Shown here: piece by piece, positions 42,017-44,096 of the stretch
How the letters are laid out: every line of letters begins with the position of its first letter
Numbering within the stretch: the first letter of the stretch is position 1
Assembly: GCA_029287355.1 (NCBI GenBank)
Contig: JARFRH010000057.1
Location: 1 to 44,096, forward strand
Direction of reading: 5' to 3'
DNA from: Maribacter sp.
GTDB lineage: Bacteria; Bacteroidota; Bacteroidia; Flavobacteriales; Flavobacteriaceae
DNA length: 44,096 nt
Notes under the pieces: model-generated
The model's input: only the letters and a program-made list of their open reading frames with translations
Told to the model about the DNA's origin: nothing
The model's database searches: none
Program-made: the position numbers and the translations under genes

Positions 42017-43306
42017 TTATTCCTCATTTAAGACCTCCAATTTCACTAAATCGATTTTGGTGTTGGAGACTTCCAAAATGGTAAAACGGAAATTCTCTAA
42101 GCTGATCTCAGTGTTCTGTTCTGGAATTTCGCCCGTTTCATTTACAATAAGACCGCCCAAGGTTTCGTATTCATCACCTTCAGGGAGCGCTAGTTTATAA
42201 TTCTCATTTAAGAAGTCTACCTCAAGTCTTGCCGAGAACTTGTAGGTATTGTAGTTTAGCTGTTCCTCTATTAAATCGGTACTATCGTGTTCATCTTCTA
42301 TTTCCCCAAAAAGCTCCTCTACGATATCCTCGACGGTAATAATGCCCGAAGTACCTCCATATTCATCCAGTACCACTGCTATACTCTTTCTTTTTTTAGT
42401 CAAAACGTTAAGAATATCATGAATTAGCATGGTTTCCGGAACAAACTCCACCGGCCGAAGAATACTCTTGATTGTTTTTGGTTTCTTGAATATCTCGTAG
42501 GAATGTACATACCCGATAATATTATCAACGGTGTCTTTGAAAATTAAGATTTTTGAATAGCCGGTATCCGTAAATAATTTGGTTATAATTTGGGGTGTTT
42601 CGTGCAACTCAACTGCCGTAATTTCAGTTCTGGGTACCATGACTTCGCGGGCTTTTACTGCAGTAAACTCCAAGGCGTTCTGAAATATCTGTATTTCCGA
42701 ATCGACGACGTCTTCTTCCTCCACCGCCTCCATCTGCTCGGTGATATAATCCCCCAACTCCATTTTACTGAATGCCAATTGCACTTCATCACCTTCGGTT
42801 TTGAAAAACGCCTTTAATATGAAATCGGATATTTTGATGACAAAATCTGAAATCAATGAGAACAGCACATAGAATATATATGCAGGTACCGCAAGTATCT
42901 TGAGCAATGTGTTCGAATATATTTGAAACAACACTTTTGGCAAAAACTCAGCAGTGAGCAAGATCACTACAGTAGATATAATGGTCTTAGTCAGCAGACT
43001 AAACTCATTTAAATACCCTAAAATAATGCTATCACTTGAAGCCGAAAAGCTAAGAAGCCAATCTGTCAAAAAGTCGCCCATAAAAATACCGTAGACCACC
43101 AGGGCAATATTGTTTCCTATCAGCATGGTAGCAATAAACTTGGATGGCTTTTTAGTCAAACGGGTCAATACATTGGCCAAAAAACCTTCCTGTTTTTTTT
43201 CAATCTCTATATAGATTTTATTGGCGGATATAAACGCAATTTCCATCCCCGAAAAGAAGGCTGAAAACAAAAGAGAAAGAACAATAATAATTATAGAAGT
43301 ATCCAA
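42017..43306 (-). CDS. CNNM/CorC-type membrane protein with CBS domains (HlyC/GldE-like)
   Basis: 429 residues. An N-terminal DUF21/CNNM domain with about four helices (SLLFSAFFSGMEIAFISANK is the signature) is followed by a CBS pair (about 205-330, including VPRTEI, TGYSKILIF and VLDEYGGTSGIITVEDIVEELFGEIEDEHD) and a CorC_HlyC C-terminal domain (about 345-429). The family is linked with Mg2+/Co2+ transport; a relative, GldE, supports gliding in flavobacteria. I cannot separate these from sequence alone. The start is TTG at 43306, two nt after the preceding stop. The residues from MDTSIIIIVLS fit family starts and no ATG fits. Confidence 0.92.
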   Translation of the reverse strand: MDTSIIIIVLSLLFSAFFSGMEIAFISANKIYIEIEKKQEGFLANVLTRLTKKPSKFIATMLIGNNIALVVYGIFMGDFLTDWLLSFSASSDSIILGYLNEFSLLTKTIISTVVILLTAEFLPKVLFQIYSNTLLKILAVPAYIFYVLFSLISDFVIKISDFILKAFFKTEGDEVQLAFSKMELGDYITEQMEAVEEEDVVDSEIQIFQNALEFTAVKAREVMVPRTEITAVELHETPQIITKLFTDTGYSKILIFKDTVDNIIGYVHSYEIFKKPKTIKSILRPVEFVPETMLIHDILNVLTKKRKSIAVVLDEYGGTSGIITVEDIVEELFGEIEDEHDSTDLIEEQLNYNTYKFSARLEVDFLNENYKLALPEGDEYETLGGLIVNETGEIPEQNTEISLENFRFTILEVSNTKIDLVKLEVLNEE

Positions 43307-43308
43307 AA

Positions 43309-43512
43309 TTATTGTTGGTTATCACGTTTTCGCTTCTCGAACTTTTTTAGATAATGCCTCCTGAAGAAAAACATAAAGCCCGTGATCACTGCTAAGAATA
43401 TGAATATGTACGCTCGTGAGCGATCTGAATTCCACGTATTAAATGCCATGATAGCCGACAGAACCGCTATAATCAGATTAATATAAATGGTGTATTTGAG
43501 GTACTTATTCAT
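43309..43512 (-). CDS. Small conserved membrane protein between lptC and the CNNM/CBS gene
   Basis: 67 residues with two membrane helices (about 8-25 and 35-51) and a strongly basic C-terminus (RRHYLKKFEKRKRDNQQ), so the tail is probably cytosolic. Function unknown. The ATG overlaps the lptC stop by 8 nt (ATGAATAA) and the TTG of the next gene follows after 2 nt, so it belongs to a tight three-gene operon. The genetic link to lptC suggests an envelope role but nothing more. Confidence 0.75.
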   Translation of the reverse strand: MNKYLKYTIYINLIIAVLSAIMAFNTWNSDRSRAYIFIFLAVITGFMFFFRRHYLKKFEKRKRDNQQ

Positions 43513-44096
43513 CAGTTTCTTCTTTGGTTTCTTCGTCTTTTATCAGCATGAGCCCATACGTCTTGTGTGCGCTAACATAACTAAGACTATTATCATATTT
43601 AAGGTCCATTCCTTCGCCGTCCATAATGGTACCTTCCTCTGGATTAGTATAGGTGAATTCTTCTTGCGTGAATATCCATTCATTGATTTGATCGTAATAT
43701 AGTTGAGGAGCTTCTAACTTCTTTCCATCATGACCATCTACAACCACATTACCTTGTAAATCTATTAAATTCGTTGCAGAATAAATAATACCGTAGTCTG
43801 CACGTATTACACTTTTTCGGTTTTCCGCATCGTAAATATCCAGAACCAACCCATCAGGAAAAGTTCGATAAGGAAATTTCAAGTTGGTGAAGTCCTCACT
43901 AATCGGGCTAGATAGAACAGAAATAACTTTAGAGAATTTCGCATCTTCAGGCTCCAAATTCTCCCTTGCTTCAGTATAGGTCAACACAAAGTTTTCACCG
44001 ATGCCCTGGGGAAATATTTTTTTTTGTGCCTCTTCTCCAACTCTTTTATAGGTGTCGGAACAAGACCAAAAAAGCATTGCCATGAAAATCATGGCA
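43505..44096 (-). CDS. lptC: LPS export protein LptC, 5' end beyond the window
   Basis: At least 195 residues. The body is a LptC-type beta-jellyroll (about 15-180: RADYGIIYSATNLIDLQGNVVVDGHDGKKLEAPQLYYDQINEWIFTQEEFTYTNPEEGTIMDGEGM), the periplasmic bridge that passes LPS from LptBFG to LptA. The first visible residues MIFMAMLFWSCSD end in a lipobox-like WSC. The ATG at 44092 would give a signal too short and without basic residues, and the frame is open to the window edge, so the true start probably lies upstream. Lys/Glu-rich acidic C-terminus (DEETKEETDE). Confidence 0.88.
   Translation of the reverse strand, partial: AMIFMAMLFWSCSDTYKRVGEEAQKKIFPQGIGENFVLTYTEARENLEPEDAKFSKVISVLSSPISEDFTNLKFPYRTFPDGLVLDIYDAENRKSVIRADYGIIYSATNLIDLQGNVVVDGHDGKKLEAPQLYYDQINEWIFTQEEFTYTNPEEGTIMDGEGMDLKYDNSLSYVSAHKTYGLMLIKDEETKEETDE

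Overview
The window looks like one end of a short-read contig from a member of the Flavobacteriaceae, probably marine. Supporting signs are AT-rich coding DNA, TAnnTTTG-type -7 promoter boxes (the Bacteroidota sigma-A form), a class II HMG-CoA reductase next to a GYDIA-family GHMP kinase, the mreBCD-mrdA-rodA block, a Bacteroidota-type ComEC and the lptC / CNNM-CBS protein / PpiD-like block. I cannot name the genus. Bases 7-40 are an Illumina Nextera read-2 adapter, so the true genomic sequence starts at about 41, inside groL.

Layout. 41-1114: 3' two thirds of groL, with a bidirectional terminator. 1229-16937: a minus-strand run of eleven genes for copper (or silver) handling. In transcription order these are a HYC_CC_PP exported protein, CusA-type RND pump, TolC-type outer-membrane factor, small metal-binding lipoprotein, HMA-AraC fusion regulator, CopA-type P1B ATPase, CusB-type adaptor with DUF3347, TonB-dependent receptor, exported HMA protein, outer-membrane protein and DUF3179 lipoprotein. 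17068-24851 (plus): GAF/fRMsr-like protein, purH, then the cell-shape operon mreB-mreC-mreD-mrdA-rodA. 24870-25688 (minus): membrane-anchored DNA/RNA endonuclease. 25813-28038 (plus): a methionine sulfoxide/redox cluster of a broken msrB, msrA, a thioredoxin-like protein without its active site, a glutaredoxin-GNAT fusion and a small conserved protein. 28109-30265 (minus): tail-specific protease. 30463-35579 (plus): surE, a small membrane protein, lpxB, an NlpC/P60 lipoprotein and comEC. 35587-37119 (minus): POT peptide transporter. 37444-39668 (plus): two isoprenoid genes. 39715-44096 (minus): PpiD-like foldase, CNNM/CBS protein, small membrane protein and 5'-truncated lptC.

How the genes fit together. 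The copper block appears to cover every compartment: CopA moves Cu(I) out of the cytoplasm, CusCBA exports it across the outer membrane, and small exported HMA, YHYDM-type and Cys-pair proteins probably bind metal in the periplasm. The TonB receptor overlaps the adaptor gene by 8 nt, so uptake or re-capture may be co-expressed with efflux. The regulator, an AraC-type DNA-binding domain behind an HMA-like CxxC domain, is encoded inside the run. A 12-codon Cys/His-rich micro-ORF (7940-7978) lies between the copA and cusB genes and ends directly against an in-frame upstream ATG of cusB. Vicinal Cys-Cys pairs recur in four exported proteins and in this micro-ORF.

The two most unusual places are this copper block (micro-ORF, shared CC pairs, fusion regulator, hairpins at gene starts) and the redox cluster, where two neighbouring genes (msrB and the thioredoxin-like gene) each look damaged while the rest is intact. 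I saw no tRNA, rRNA, CRISPR array, transposase or prophage gene.
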